64,000 nucleotides of DNA from CAVQKZ01 sp963837325 (GCA_963837325.1 CAWIMV010000002.1:1-64000), one strand, 5' to 3'. Shown: positions 18,673 through 27,763, counted from the first letter of the stretch. A program made the numbers and translations. Notes: a model not told the origin generated them from the letters alone.

Positions 18673-19530
18673 CTACTCGACCGGAAGAGCATCGAGCGTC
18701 GGCCAGGGTGGGCCTTCGCGGAGCAAGCGCAGGATGTTTCGGCCGTGTTGACGCCCGTTCGGGAATTCATCGTGCACATCCCACCGCCAGGCAGCCACCA
18801 TCGCGAGAACTAGACGCCGGCACTCCTGGAGCAGACCCTGATCGACTCCGGCATAGTGCGCGCTGATCTCGTCCGGGAGGTGGGCAACATCGAACTCGAT
18901 CGGCCCGATGCAACAGGTTTCGAAGTCGATGAAGACCAGACCACCCCGGGTCCTGAGTACGTTTCCCGGATGCGGCTCTCCGTGCAGCAATTGCTCGGCG
19001 GCCACGCGGTGCCGAACCGCTTGACCCGCGCTGTGGAGCGTGCTGAGGAGGAATTGCCGGTCGCACTCGACCAGCGCGGGGGTTTCTTCTGGGTTCGTGA
19101 CCAGATGCTCAGCGTCCGCGGTTCGGTCCGTAAAGTGCGGCGCTTCGATCGCGACCCTGCGCATCCCGGCGTGCAGGCGCTGAAGTGCGTCTGCGTAGCT
19201 GGCCGGCGAGTACCGGTCCGAAGTCGCTGGCGCGTAGTAGGTCCAGAAGGTCACCGCGAATCCGTCACGCTCATACACGCGCGGTTCGACCCGGGGATCA
19301 AGCGACGCGATCGGAGCGGCGACAGCGGCGAGGCGTCGAGCGAGCTGGACCTCGAAGGCCGCGACTTGCTGCCCGATCGGTGCAACTCGCGCGAACACGT
19401 CACACGGTAGAAGGTGGAGCGCAACCTTGTTCGAGTTCTGGATCACGACTGCATCCGCCGTCTGCAGGTCGAGGGAGCCCGCGAGTGATGTCGCAGCGGC
19501 AATCGCACGTGCTAGCAGCCCGCCATCCAT
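18673..19530 (-). CDS. aminoglycoside phosphotransferase-fold kinase
   Basis: This 285-residue protein has the APH/choline-kinase C-lobe: LLHGEPHPGNVL matches the catalytic HGDxxxxN loop with Glu in place of Asp, and LVFIDFETCCIGPIEFDVAH carries the metal-binding Asp. The N-lobe is recognisable only loosely. The atypical Glu makes kinase activity uncertain. The start at MDGGLLARAIAAA is chosen over a longer one. The natural substrate may be a small metabolite rather than an antibiotic. Confidence 0.65.
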   Translation of the reverse strand: MDGGLLARAIAAATSLAGSLDLQTADAVVIQNSNKVALHLLPCDVFARVAPIGQQVAAFEVQLARRLAAVAAPIASLDPRVEPRVYERDGFAVTFWTYYAPATSDRYSPASYADALQRLHAGMRRVAIEAPHFTDRTADAEHLVTNPEETPALVECDRQFLLSTLHSAGQAVRHRVAAEQLLHGEPHPGNVLRTRGGLVFIDFETCCIGPIEFDVAHLPDEISAHYAGVDQGLLQECRRLVLAMVAAWRWDVHDEFPNGRQHGRNILRLLREGPPWPTLDALPVE

Positions 19531-19589
19531 GGCGTCATCCTGACATCCACGCAGCACGGCAGGCGCGCCGGTCGGCTCGCTCGCCGCAG

Positions 19590-19976
19590 CTATTTGGCGA
19601 GTCGTCGCCAGCCGCCTGCCCGGTTGTTGGCGATGACAGCTCGGAACAGCGCCAGCATCGCGTCGCTGTTGATGTCGTCGCCTTCGCGGATCTGGACGGC
19701 CTTCGCCGTGGCGTTGTCGTGCCCTTGATTGATGACGCCGTCCGGATCGGGCACCGTCGGGTCATAGACGAACACGTTGACATGATCCTTCGCGGCTAGC
19801 AGCGCGCAAATGTTTCCATCGAGCACGAAGTACGGCCGAACTGATCGCTTGATCGTCTCCTCGACGCCAGGGTCGGCGGCGTGGGCGAGTGATCGGATCT
19901 GCTGGCATACGTCCTGTTGCCAACCGGGCAGCCCGTCGATGTAGTCATCGACTCGCGGATCACGGCGTGAACTCAT
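19590..19976 (-). CDS. DUF1801 family protein
   Basis: This 128-residue protein shows the DUF1801 layout: DDYIDGLPGWQQDVCQQIRS at the N-terminus, VEETIKRSVRPYFVLDGNIC in the middle and AVQIREGDDINSDAMLALFR at the end. The family is small and cytosolic with no proven activity. It is complete and intact. Confidence 0.75.
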   Translation of the reverse strand: MSSRRDPRVDDYIDGLPGWQQDVCQQIRSLAHAADPGVEETIKRSVRPYFVLDGNICALLAAKDHVNVFVYDPTVPDPDGVINQGHDNATAKAVQIREGDDINSDAMLALFRAVIANNRAGGWRRLAK

Positions 19977-20074
19977 GCGACGAGATTAGAACGTGGCCGA
20001 TGCGACGCCCGGGGAATTCCGACCGCACGTGTGCGACAGCGCCACGAAGCCTGTCGGACATCGGGTCCTCCGAA

Positions 20075-20312
20075 GACGATTCGACCGTTGCGAAGACCCG
20101 GAGACCCGCGACTGGTGTGGTCCCGGAGCGCGTGGGCGTGGTCCATGTCGATGGAAGTCTCCACACCACGACGCGCAGCCGTTGGCCGTCGGAAGCGGTC
20201 CGTCGAGTGCCCATGCGCGTTCGATGACGTCGGTCAGGCACGCCGCCCCGAAGCCCTATCCGACGAATTCGGGGACCAGTCCGAAGACGACGATGCCCAC
20301 TACGTTTCCTGC
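20075..20312 (-). pseudogene. GNAT acetyltransferase remnant
   Basis: Across two frames the minus strand reads VGIVVFGLVPEFVG, then GFGAACLTDVIERAWALDGP, then ETSIDMDHAHALRDHTSRGS. This is the C-terminal half of a GNAT fold: the acetyl-CoA binding turn followed by the helix/strand with a hydrophobic ending. An in-frame stop and at least one shift interrupt it and the N-terminus is missing. Confidence 0.5.
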
Positions 20313-20353
20313 CCTGAGCACACCATCGGTGGCAGGCACGCGCAGCCAGGCAA

Positions 20354-20749
20354 CTACGGAATGGCGCACACGATCTGCGCGTAGGTGCGCTTACCGGCCA
20401 CGACAGCGACCCGCTGCGGTGAACCGCAGAAGGACGATGACACCCGGTACTGACCAGCCGGGACCGACAAGCTGGCGATTCCGTCCCGACCGGTTTTTGC
20501 GGCCCACCTGCGCCCGGCGTCGTCGACGACGCTGACGGGTGCACCGGACTCAGGGGCGTTCGATGCGCCCATGCCGCCGCCTGGGCGCGGTGGACCGCCG
20601 AAGAGACCGATGTGCACCGCCAGTACCCCGGACTGCACCGCCGGTTTCGGTGACTGCGCTGCGGATCCGTTGGGGCTGCTCGCGCAGCCAGCACAGGCAA
20701 CCAGCAGGGCCGCGCCCAAGAGAAGAGTCTTGCACCAGTTCAGCGCCAC
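20354..20749 (-). CDS. small lipoprotein
   Basis: This protein of about 131 residues starts best at GTG 20749 and has a lipoprotein signal: TLLLGAALLVACAGC, with the lipobox ending in Cys. The mature part has a Gly/Pro-rich linker and a carboxypeptidase-regulatory-like beta motif (VSVVDDAGRRWAAKTGRDGI, then VPAGQYRV). It resembles the cassette lipoprotein at 53,242 in layout. Anchored outside the membrane; function unknown. Confidence 0.55.
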   Translation of the reverse strand: MALNWCKTLLLGAALLVACAGCASSPNGSAAQSPKPAVQSGVLAVHIGLFGGPPRPGGGMGASNAPESGAPVSVVDDAGRRWAAKTGRDGIASLSVPAGQYRVSSSFCGSPQRVAVVAGKRTYAQIVCAIP

Positions 20750-20798
20750 AACTAAGAGACGCTTCGGCAAGCCGCCGGGGTTCCCACTGGGTCGCCGG

Positions 20799-21422
20799 TC
20801 AGCGGGCGCTCTGCCCCGTGTGCGGATGCCCCACGAGTGCAAACCCGCTCTTCGCGGCGGGAAGCGATCGGCGGGATGCCCGGTGGCTGGCGGCGAGGAG
20901 TCCAAAGATGATGCCACCGGCGAGGAAGTAGCTGTCGATCGCGTAGTCGGACCAAAGGAGGGTCGGATGACCGGTCGTGTCCTTGGTCGAAAGCCCGGTG
21001 ATGCCGTTCCGGAGCAGGCCGGTCGCGCGGGTCAGGTCATCGAGGATCCCGGCGCCCCCGCGCAGGAGCAACAGCGCGCAGCCGAGGCACACAATGCCCG
21101 CGGCTGCCTGCGCCAGCCGCCCGCGCGCCCAACCTCGAGCGATCGCCAGGCACACAAACGCTCCCAGCGGCCAGCCGGAATCGACGAAGACGCTGAAAAC
21201 CCATCCGGTCAGCGTTCGTGGCCAGCCGGGTAGGTTGCCGGGACTTGCGAACGAACCGCCCAGGTACCAGTAGACGTGAAAGGCGAAAAACAGCACCACC
21301 CAACCCAGCGCCACATAAGCCGCGCGGGACGTACGCCGGGCGCGGACGTCCGCCGCTCGATCCGGGGCCAGCAAGGTAGTCACCGGAGGGAAATTGCGTA
21401 CTGGCCCCAGTCGTGTCGTCAT
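20799..21422 (-). CDS. DUF3995-type polytopic membrane protein
   Basis: This 207-residue protein has about four membrane spans. The first reads VALGWVVLFFAFHVYWYLGG, close to the DUF3995 opening (helix with HxxWxxGG). Others are WVFSVFVDSGWPLGAFVCLA, LAQAAAGIVCLGCALLLLRG and YFLAGGIIFGLLAASHRAS. Function unknown. It lies upstream of the small lipoprotein gene on the same strand. Confidence 0.6.
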   Translation of the reverse strand: MTTRLGPVRNFPPVTTLLAPDRAADVRARRTSRAAYVALGWVVLFFAFHVYWYLGGSFASPGNLPGWPRTLTGWVFSVFVDSGWPLGAFVCLAIARGWARGRLAQAAAGIVCLGCALLLLRGGAGILDDLTRATGLLRNGITGLSTKDTTGHPTLLWSDYAIDSYFLAGGIIFGLLAASHRASRRSLPAAKSGFALVGHPHTGQSAR

Positions 21423-21520
21423 ACCAGCAATCGTGACTAATGCCGACAGCGCGGCGCATCGGGGAACACCCCCACCCGTCCCCGATCTCGGTGAAATCGA
21501 GACCGCGCAGTCGTGGACTC

Positions 21521-22225
21521 TCAGGCTGTGCGAATTCTGAACTCGTTGCCGCCGGGGTCGGCCATCTCGATGGCGTCAGGCAAGTCGGAGAGACGGGTCC
21601 CACCGAGCGAGGCCAGCCGTTCCGCCTCGATGGTGGGGTCAGCGGCGACGACGTCGAAGCGCTGCCGGTTCCTTCTGGTCTTGCGTGCTGCTAACGGTCC
21701 GCCCCATGAGTCCCATGAGATCTTCGTGCCGCCGAGCGGCGACTGGACCGCGGTCTGCTCGCCCTCGTCCCACACCAGCGGCCAGCCCAGCGCATCGCGC
21801 CAAAACAGCCCGACGTCCCGGGATCCGTCACAGGTGACCTCGCCGAGGTAGCCGGTGCCGGCCAGGTAGTTGTTGCCCGGCTCGATCACGCACAGCTCGT
21901 TACCGCCAGGATCGGCCAGCACGACGAAGTCGTCGTCGGGCCCTTGGCCCACGTCAATGTGCCGGCCGCCCAAGCGCAGCGCCGTCTCGACGGTTCGCTG
22001 CTGCTGCTCGAGGCTGCTGCTGGTCAGGTGTAGATGCAGCCGTGGCCGGCCGACCTGCTTGGTGGCGGAGGTGACAAAGCGGAGCCCGACCTGCAGCTCG
22101 TCACCCGGAACCAACACGCCGCCTGGCTCCGTCACGACATCTCGGTCGAGCAGTGCGGCCCAGAAGTCCGCCACCGCAGCCGCGTCGGCCACGTCGAAAG
22201 TCACCGCTTCCAGTCGCAGGGCCAC
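21521..22225 (-). CDS. two-domain VOC (glyoxalase/bleomycin-resistance fold) protein
   Basis: This 234-residue protein contains two VOC modules in tandem. The first has LEAVTFDVADAAAVADFWAA and ends FVVLADPGGNELCVIEPG; the second ends IEMADPGGNEFRIRTA. The paired DPGGNEL/F motifs carry the metal-ligand Glu. Such proteins bind or modify small hydrophobic compounds; the substrate is unknown. Confidence 0.8.
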   Translation of the reverse strand: MALRLEAVTFDVADAAAVADFWAALLDRDVVTEPGGVLVPGDELQVGLRFVTSATKQVGRPRLHLHLTSSSLEQQQRTVETALRLGGRHIDVGQGPDDDFVVLADPGGNELCVIEPGNNYLAGTGYLGEVTCDGSRDVGLFWRDALGWPLVWDEGEQTAVQSPLGGTKISWDSWGGPLAARKTRRNRQRFDVVAADPTIEAERLASLGGTRLSDLPDAIEMADPGGNEFRIRTA

Positions 22226-22291
22226 CTCTGCACTCTAAGACGGGTCCGTCGCCGTGCCGACCGACTTTTGAAGCAACCGGTTGAGCGCGTC

Positions 22292-22891
22292 TCACGCCAG
22301 CCGGTCAAGCGGGTTGGCCGCCAGCCGCTCGGCCAGGCCGGCACGGATCGACGCGGCGGCTGTGCTCTCTGGCTTGCGCGCGGCCTGGTCGCGAAAGCAG
22401 GCGGTGAACCTCTCTACGAGATCGAGCCGCGGGTGCGCGGCGACGATCTCAGTGAGGAGGGCCTCGGGCCAGCGTTCGACGCCCCGGCCAGCGATGTCGA
22501 GACCAGTGGCGGCGTCGAGCAGGTCGCCCTCCGGGTCGATCGCCGGATCAGAACCGCGCATGTGCGCGACGATGATGCCGGCCGCCCGATCACGGCGCTC
22601 GGCCGACCAGCCAGCCCCGGCCGCGAAGACCCAAGCGACCTGCCCGCCCGCTTCCTCGAAGGGCAGCGTGTGGCTGTCGAACGCCGGCTCGAGCGCCAGG
22701 TCGTGCAGTAGCGACGCCACGTAAAGCAACTCGACGTCGATCTCGATTCCCGCCTGCGTCGCCAGCGCCGAAGCGAGCAGATAGGACCGGTGACAGTGCT
22801 GCACCAGAGCTGGCGGACTGAAGTGCGTAAGCACCTCGGCCGCCGCGTTCGCGGCAGGGCTGGAAGGGATGGGAATGTCGACGAGCCGCAT
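22292..22891 (-). CDS. HD-domain phosphohydrolase-like protein
   Basis: This 199-residue protein contains an HD motif: ALVQHCHRSYLLASALA gives the first His and YVASLLHDLALEPAFDS the His-Asp pair, with a further His in IIVAHMRGSD. Similar proteins act as nucleotide phosphohydrolases or nitrile hydratase-like HD proteins. The start MRLVDIPIP at 22891 is chosen because upstream in-frame sequence runs into the first dispersed repeat. It is the last chromosome-like gene before the cassette array. Confidence 0.65.
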   Translation of the reverse strand: MRLVDIPIPSSPAANAAAEVLTHFSPPALVQHCHRSYLLASALATQAGIEIDVELLYVASLLHDLALEPAFDSHTLPFEEAGGQVAWVFAAGAGWSAERRDRAAGIIVAHMRGSDPAIDPEGDLLDAATGLDIAGRGVERWPEALLTEIVAAHPRLDLVERFTACFRDQAARKPESTAAASIRAGLAERLAANPLDRLA

Positions 22892-22960
22892 TGGACCAGT
22901 ATCCGCGTCGGCGAGCTGCTTCGGCGCCGAGCCGGTCCCCGCCATAGGCCATGCGAATGC

Positions 22961-23010
22961 ACGCCCATCAACACGAGCGTGCGCACTCTCCGCGGCAAAA
23001 GCGGATGTTC
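22961..23010 (+). repeat. dispersed hairpin repeat R1
   Basis: First clear copy of the array repeat. Left arm ACGCCCATCAACACGAGCG, right arm CGCGGCAAAAGCGGATGTT. It marks the left edge of the cassette region. Confidence 0.7.
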
Positions 23011-23163
23011 TGCCGGCAACGTCTGAGGGCGTTTGCTTGCGCTGACATTCCGTCTTCCGAATGGACCAGGGGTTCAGAAACCTCATGAGGAAGCCAGATC
23101 AGCCGATACTCCGTTGTGGTCGGTGTCGACGGTGGTACGAGTTGGTCGGGCTGGTGATCTTTG

Positions 23164-23958
23164 ATGACAGAGTCGCGTGCGATTACTCGTGCTCGTCTTG
23201 TCTTCGCCTTGCCCGCGACAGGTCTGACGCTCGCGGCACCGGTCCTGGCGTGGTGGGCGATCGGCGACGTCTCGACGCACAGGGGAGCGGGCGCCCTTCA
23301 TATCTTGGGGCCGTATCACCTTGATCCACATGCGGAATTGGTCGTTGGCTGGTTCGCGGTCGTCATTGCGCTTGCGTCGCTGATGGTTCTGAGCCTGCCG
23401 GTGGCGCGCATGGGGAGGGACATCCGCTCGTGGGGCGCCGTTGTGTGCATGTGCGCTGCGGGCGTCCTCGCGGCCGCGTCTTGGCGCTCTCAGACCGCGG
23501 GCGTCGATGGAGCGAACATCGGCGGGGACACGCTGCTTCTCGTCGGCCCGTTCCTGATCGCGGGTCTCATTGTCGGTGCGTCCGTGCTCAGTCGCGTGGG
23601 CTCAAGACGCCCGATGGCAAGGGCCGCGCTCATGATCCTGGCCACGCTCGTCGCTCCGGCCTTGTTCGCCGCGGTGCAGGTACTGAACTCATACGACGCG
23701 TCGGCCGGACAGATAAGCCGCCAGCAATACGCCCAGATCCAGACTGGCGAGACGCGATCCACCTTGCATCACAAACTGGGCGGTGGCCCGACCGAAGACA
23801 TCGAGCAGTTCTTCCCGCCAGTCCGTGCCGGATTGCGGTGCGAGTACTACACCGAGAGCACATCGGGTTCTGAACCCAACACGTACCAATTTCAGTTCTG
23901 CTTCCGCGCCGACGTAATCGTCAGCAAGCACCTGAGCAACAAGATCTACGGCACCTAA
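23164..23958 (+). CDS. polytopic membrane protein with extracytoplasmic C-terminal domain
   Basis: This 264-residue cassette protein has five hydrophobic segments (for example LVVGWFAVVIALASLMVLSL and WGAVVCMCAAGVLAAASW). A C-terminal domain follows: QYAQIQTGETRSTLHHKLGG resembles the start of the SmpA/OmlA (BamE-like) repeat. Two Cys in that domain may pair. The gene lies between repeats R1 and R2 on the plus strand. Start at ATG 23164. Function unknown. Confidence 0.55.
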   Translation: MTESRAITRARLVFALPATGLTLAAPVLAWWAIGDVSTHRGAGALHILGPYHLDPHAELVVGWFAVVIALASLMVLSLPVARMGRDIRSWGAVVCMCAAGVLAAASWRSQTAGVDGANIGGDTLLLVGPFLIAGLIVGASVLSRVGSRRPMARAALMILATLVAPALFAAVQVLNSYDASAGQISRQQYAQIQTGETRSTLHHKLGGGPTEDIEQFFPPVRAGLRCEYYTESTSGSEPNTYQFQFCFRADVIVSKHLSNKIYGT

Positions 23959-24050
23959 CGCCCGACAGCCGAGTCAACGAACCTGGACCGTCGTAGTAGA
24001 ACGATTCCTGCGACACGCCTCGACGTTATCGGGCCGGTAGTACAGCGACG

Positions 24051-24098
24051 CGCGCTCATCGGCAGGACTGTGCAGCATCATCGGCATGTCTGGACGTC
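24051..24098 (+). repeat. dispersed hairpin repeat R2
   Basis: Left arm CGCGCTCATCGGCAGG, right arm ATCGGCATGTCTGGACGTC. From GGCATG rightwards it matches R5 for over 40 bp, while leftwards the two differ. Confidence 0.75.
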
Positions 24099-24099
24099 A

Positions 24100-24250
24100 C
24101 ACCGATCACCGGTCTGGAGCGAAACGTCGATAAGTGCGGTCCGCGCAATTCTCACGGCCGGCTCTGAGCGAGAAGAGAGATACCGGCGAACGAGTCGCGA
24201 TCCACCAAGCCTCTTTGGTGACCGAAAGGATGTGGATGCCGTGCAAACTG
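24100..24250 (-). pseudogene. truncated copy of the orphan gene found at 27,383-27,763
   Basis: The minus strand reads LHGIHILSVTKEAWWIATRS, nearly the same as LHGIHIFAVTKEAWWIATRA in the gene at 27.4-27.8 kb. The DNA match covers about 130 bp and the ends of the gene are missing. With R2 and R3 on either side it is a cassette worn down to some 150 bp. Confidence 0.6.
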
Positions 24251-24298
24251 CGCGGACGTCGGCCATTTCCGCACGCTGACGGCGGCATCTCCGGTCGT
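24251..24298 (+). repeat. dispersed hairpin repeat R3
   Basis: Left arm GACGTCGGCCATTTCCGC, right arm GGCGGCATCTCCGGTCG. Confidence 0.65.
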
Positions 24299-24357
24299 CT
24301 ATGGGACGGTTGCTCATGGAGCGTCGGTCAAGCACCGCGACGTGGTCGACTCCGCCG

Positions 24358-24969
24358 TCAGCTGGTCGAGCGCTCGGCGAGCCGTTTGAGGTTCAGCAGC
24401 TGCCTGCGGGCCATGACGAGATCGCCCATCGACAGCAGCGGCGCTATCAGCCGAACCTTCGCCATGACGAACTTGAGCAGCAGTCGGGTCGAATCGTTCT
24501 GCGGGACGAGGACGTAGGACATCACCGCCCCGCCGATGACGCCGGTCAGCTGCTGCCCTGGCGTGACGGACAGGATGCGTCCGGCCGGGCGTGACGCCGT
24601 CGCGGTGAACGGCTCCCCCACGACGGGCTCGGGCAGCCCGCGCAGCTCGCGCGGCGAGCGCCGTCCGCGGTTGTCGATCCAGTCGTAGGAGTACGGCGCG
24701 AGTCGGATCTGGGCCAGCCACGGCCAGACGGCGTCGGGGCTGGTATTGACGGTGACGCCGCGCCAGGCCTGCAGGACCGGCGCGGGGACGAGGTCGTCGC
24801 ACGGGTAGCGCCGGGCAATCTCGTCCCGGGTCACACCCCATCGATCACCGAGCACGTGCCGCTCCTCACCGTTGCGTGAGCCTCGTTCGCGTCGTCGGGT
24901 CGGACCTGACGCGATCCACCTGGCGATCCGCCCGGCGGTTCCCCAGACCGGCGTACTCGCTTCTGGCAT
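24358..24969 (-). CDS. SRPBCC-like (START-fold) protein
   Basis: This 203-residue protein has the START-like pattern VTVNTSPDAVWPWLAQIRLA, YSYDWIDNRGRRSPRELRG, then a beta-rich stretch and a C-terminal helix LVMARRQLLNLKRLAERS. Related proteins bind hydrophobic ligands. It shares the R3-R4 interval with a plus-strand GNAT gene, so the interval may hold two fused cassettes or have lost a repeat. Confidence 0.6.
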   Translation of the reverse strand: MPEASTPVWGTAGRIARWIASGPTRRRERGSRNGEERHVLGDRWGVTRDEIARRYPCDDLVPAPVLQAWRGVTVNTSPDAVWPWLAQIRLAPYSYDWIDNRGRRSPRELRGLPEPVVGEPFTATASRPAGRILSVTPGQQLTGVIGGAVMSYVLVPQNDSTRLLLKFVMAKVRLIAPLLSMGDLVMARRQLLNLKRLAERSTS

Positions 24970-25340
24970 GACACTTCATTGGACACCACCCTCACTGCAC
25001 GAGTTGCCGCAAAGCTGCGGCACCCTCTGAGACGTTTATGACCGCAGTGCTGTGACAGTCTCCGTGGATGCACAGGAGCAGCGCCTGAGTCGTCTCAGTG
25101 TTCATCGGATCGAGAACGATCAGGCCCGCCCAAAGCCGCATGCTCCCGCTCAACGCCGAGAAGTACGGAAAGCTCGATCATGGGTTCACGACCGCGCGGG
25201 CACTGCGGGCCCACCTCGACGCGCGCGATCCGAACCTGGCGCACCACATGCGGGACGCCATGATCGCCTTCGCATCAACGCGCATGACCTAACCGCCGGC
25301 CCTGGGGAACGCGCTTGGCGCAGGGTGCGACCATCGGTTG
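24970..25340. other. non-coding gap with a doubtful short ORF
   Basis: About 370 bp between two divergent genes. A 64-codon frame at 25098-25292 ends ALRAHLDARDPNLAHHMRDA, which could be the tail of a lost regulator or enzyme, but no family can be assigned and no repeat is present. Confidence 0.3.
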
Positions 25341-25913
25341 GTGCCCCAGGCGACGCTGCAGACCGATCGGATGAAGCTCGTTCCGTTGAGCGATGAATAC
25401 CTTGAATTCGAGGTGGAGTTGGATTCCGACCCAGAGGTAATGCGTTACCTAACCGGTTCGGGGCGGACCCGCGAGCAGGTCAGGGCAGCTCACCAGTTGC
25501 GACTTGCAACCGCGGAATCGGTTCCCGGCCTGGGGTTCTGGGTTGGATTCGTCGACGGGCAGTTCGTTGGTTGGTGGCTCTTGGAGCCACCCGGCTGGGA
25601 CGACCAGAGGCCGGTCGAAGGGCAGGCCGAGCTCGGGTACCGGTTGCTGCGACGGTATTGGCGTCAGGGGTTGGCCAGCGAGGGCTCCCGGGAACTGCTA
25701 CGGCATGCGTTCGAGGATCTCGGACTGCATCGGGTGTTTGCTCAGACGATGACGGTCAACGCTGGATCCCGCGCGACGATGGCGGCTGTCGGCTTGCAGT
25801 ACACACGGACGTTCCACGACGACGACGGGGACCTCGCCGGGTCCGAACTCGGCGGGGTTGAATATGCGATCACAATCGACGAGTGGCGGGCGGGCGAACG
25901 ATCGACGTCTTGA
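25341..25913 (+). CDS. GNAT family N-acetyltransferase (RimJ-like)
   Basis: This 190-residue protein matches the RimJ/RimL branch of GNAT. It has LQTDRMKLVPLSDEYLEFEV at the start, the acetyl-CoA segment LGYRLLRRYWRQGLASEGSR, and HRVFAQTMTVNAGSRATMAA with GLQYTRTFH at the end. A GTG at 25341 (or TTG at 25338) is the likely start. It lies on the plus strand in the R3-R4 interval. Substrate unknown. Confidence 0.8.
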   Translation: MPQATLQTDRMKLVPLSDEYLEFEVELDSDPEVMRYLTGSGRTREQVRAAHQLRLATAESVPGLGFWVGFVDGQFVGWWLLEPPGWDDQRPVEGQAELGYRLLRRYWRQGLASEGSRELLRHAFEDLGLHRVFAQTMTVNAGSRATMAAVGLQYTRTFHDDDGDLAGSELGGVEYAITIDEWRAGERSTS

Positions 25914-26070
25914 GGTCATCACCAGCTGGCCGGGTGTACGAAGGCGACGGCGGGGCGTCGGAGATATTGAGTAACGCGCATCGTGAGGTCCATGTCGGCG
26001 AGGCGGGCGGTCTTGAGCTGGTGGTCGTGGCGCCACCACTTGAACGACCACACGTCTGCGCACACGAAGC

Positions 26071-26107
26071 CATCCGCAATTCGGCAACTGAGCGCACCAT
26101 CAGCGGC
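26071..26107 (+). repeat. dispersed hairpin repeat R4, left part, interrupted by IS110 remnant
   Basis: Left arm CATCCGCAATTCGGCAACTG and CACCATCAGCGGC, then the sequence switches to TACTTAGAGAC, the end of an IS110-family element. The right arm is not found in the window. Confidence 0.7.
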
Positions 26108-26395
26108 TACTTAGAGACTTCTCCCAGGATCGGTGTCCGGCCGGACTCGGTCCAGGTGTCCGGCGAGACGCTCGCACGTCGCGGCTGCCCACCGGGGTTG
26201 ATTGGTGTGGCTCTCACATGGCATGCGTCTCGTCGGACACCGCGCGAGGAGAGGCTGGAAAGGGGTTTGTCCTGCTCGAAGTAGCGGTGCCCTCCTTGCT
26301 CATACGTCATTGCGATGGGATGAGGAGGAGGCCGATGGGTGTGATCATCGGGATACCGAGGCCCCCGCACGCACGATCGGCGTGAAGCCGGTAAC
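26108..26395 (+). mobile_element. IS110-family remnant, left end and first transposase codons
   Basis: The end TACTTAGAGA and many downstream blocks (GTCGCGGCTGCCCAC, GGCATGCGTC, GAGAGGCTGGAAAGGGG, CTCGAAGTAGCGGTGCCCTC) match the left end of the intact IS110 element at 42,093 with many differences. A transposase start at 26335 reads MGVIIGI before the frame is lost. It sits at the same GCGGC position of a repeat as the intact copy. Confidence 0.65.
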
Positions 26396-26639
26396 TACCG
26401 CAAACCTGATGGGCGAAAGGCCTGCACCAGACGGGCTAGTGACCATGGGCTTCTTAATCGACATCACCGACGACTAGTTCATCCCATCTTCAACACCGTA
26501 AAGGGTCACTGCACACCGGCAAGATCAAGCGCACTATCGGCGGCGGATGAGTGCTTTTGATCTTCGAGCCGAGGCGCCCCCTGCCCGCGCCTTCCGTTCA
26601 GCCCTAGATCAATGGTTGCTGCGCAATCGCTGGAAACGA

Positions 26640-27290
26640 CTATCGCGTCCGGGTCTGGGGCCGTTGCCACCGCAGTTCGTAGCGCCAAAACGGCAGGCGC
26701 CGCACTTGCACGTTCGGCAACACGCGGGCAGCTTGCGCCTGGACCTGCCGCGTAGTGAGCCCGGGGTCCTGCATCGGCATCACCCGCACACTCGACTCAT
26801 GGACGTAGCGGCGGCGCCGGACGGTCAGCATCTGCTCGAGCCGAAAAGCCGCGCCAAACAGAGGGTTTCCCACCACGCTTAGCGCCTCGATCGGTAGATC
26901 GCGAGGCAGGTCGGTCTTCGGCAGTGCCACGGCGACCAGAAGGCCGCCCGGTCGTAGCGTCTCGGCCAGGCGCGGAAGCACTCGGGTGAGCTCGAGGTGG
27001 TGCAGCACGCTGATGCTTGTGATGGCGTCGTAGTGTGCGGGCGGTAGGCGCATAGTGGTTGCGTCCGCGACGCGGACATCGACGTTCGCCGGAACCAACT
27101 CGCGCGCCAGTGCGACCATGTGCGGTGCCCGGTCGATTGCGTCGACATGACGCGCCCGCGCCGCGAGGCGAGCTGCGAACGAGCCGGCCCCGCACCCGAC
27201 CTCGAGCACCTCGTTCAGATGGACAGGCAATGCCCGCAGCAACCGAGCCTGATACCAGGCGTTGTGATCCCAATGAAGGTCGATCGGCAC
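26640..27290 (-). CDS. class I SAM-dependent methyltransferase, copy 1
   Basis: This 216-residue methyltransferase starts at GTG 27290 (VPIDLHWDHNAWYQARLLRA) and has motif I as EVLEVGCGAGSFAARLA, motif II/III as VDAIDRAPHMVALARELVPA and DVRVADATTMRLPPAHYDAI, then SVLHHLELTRVLPRLAETLR with PGGLL. A paralogue with the same start codon lies at 59,783. The start is 35 bp from repeat R5. Target unknown. Confidence 0.85.
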   Translation of the reverse strand: MPIDLHWDHNAWYQARLLRALPVHLNEVLEVGCGAGSFAARLAARARHVDAIDRAPHMVALARELVPANVDVRVADATTMRLPPAHYDAITSISVLHHLELTRVLPRLAETLRPGGLLVAVALPKTDLPRDLPIEALSVVGNPLFGAAFRLEQMLTVRRRRYVHESSVRVMPMQDPGLTTRQVQAQAARVLPNVQVRRLPFWRYELRWQRPQTRTR

Positions 27291-27324
27291 CCGCCCAGCC
27301 TGCCAGGCATTGAATGGGTGCAAT

Positions 27325-27374
27325 GCGCGCTCATCGGCATCTGGGCACGCACCATGAGCGGCATGACCGGACGT
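27325..27374 (+). repeat. dispersed hairpin repeat R5
   Basis: Left arm GCGCGCTCATCGGCATCTG, right arm GAGCGGCATGACCGGACG. Confidence 0.8.
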
Positions 27375-27382
27375 CACACCGA

Positions 27383-27763
27383 TCACCGGTTTGGAGCGGA
27401 ACCGTCGATGGCGAAGTAACGGCGGCGGCCGTGGCCGCGCTGGCCGAACCTGGCTACCACCAACCGTCGCTTAGCTGCCCGGCCAGTGAGCGCGAGCATC
27501 CATCCTGTAACCGGGAAACTAATGGTTGGCCCAGGGGGCTCGAAGTCGGTAAGTGCGGTCCGCTCAATTTTCGCCGCCGGCTCTGAGCGAGCGAGAGATG
27601 CCGGCGCACGAGTCGCGATCCACCAAGCCTCCTTGGTGACCGCGAAGATGTGGATGCCGTGCAAACTGATCCAGACGCCAGCGGGGAGCTGGGTACGCGC
27701 GAGTTGCTCACCTGACGCCGACACGGCCCGTTCGAGTTCAGCCCGGAGGCTGGCGAGGTTCAC
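27383..27763 (-). CDS. hypothetical cassette protein
   Basis: From a GTG near 27763 (VNLASLRAELERAVSASGEQ) the frame runs 126 residues through WISLHGIHIFAVTKEAWWIA to a basic C-terminus ending FAIDGSAPNR. A truncated relative exists at 24.1 kb, which supports the central part being a real coding block. No family recognised. Confidence 0.45.
   Translation of the reverse strand: MNLASLRAELERAVSASGEQLARTQLPAGVWISLHGIHIFAVTKEAWWIATRAPASLARSEPAAKIERTALTDFEPPGPTISFPVTGWMLALTGRAAKRRLVVARFGQRGHGRRRYFAIDGSAPNR

Noticed and set aside
20314..20345. Possible extra repeat copy with CACCATCGGTGGCAGG
   Set aside because: Only the core matches and both arms are missing; too weak to extend the array leftwards.
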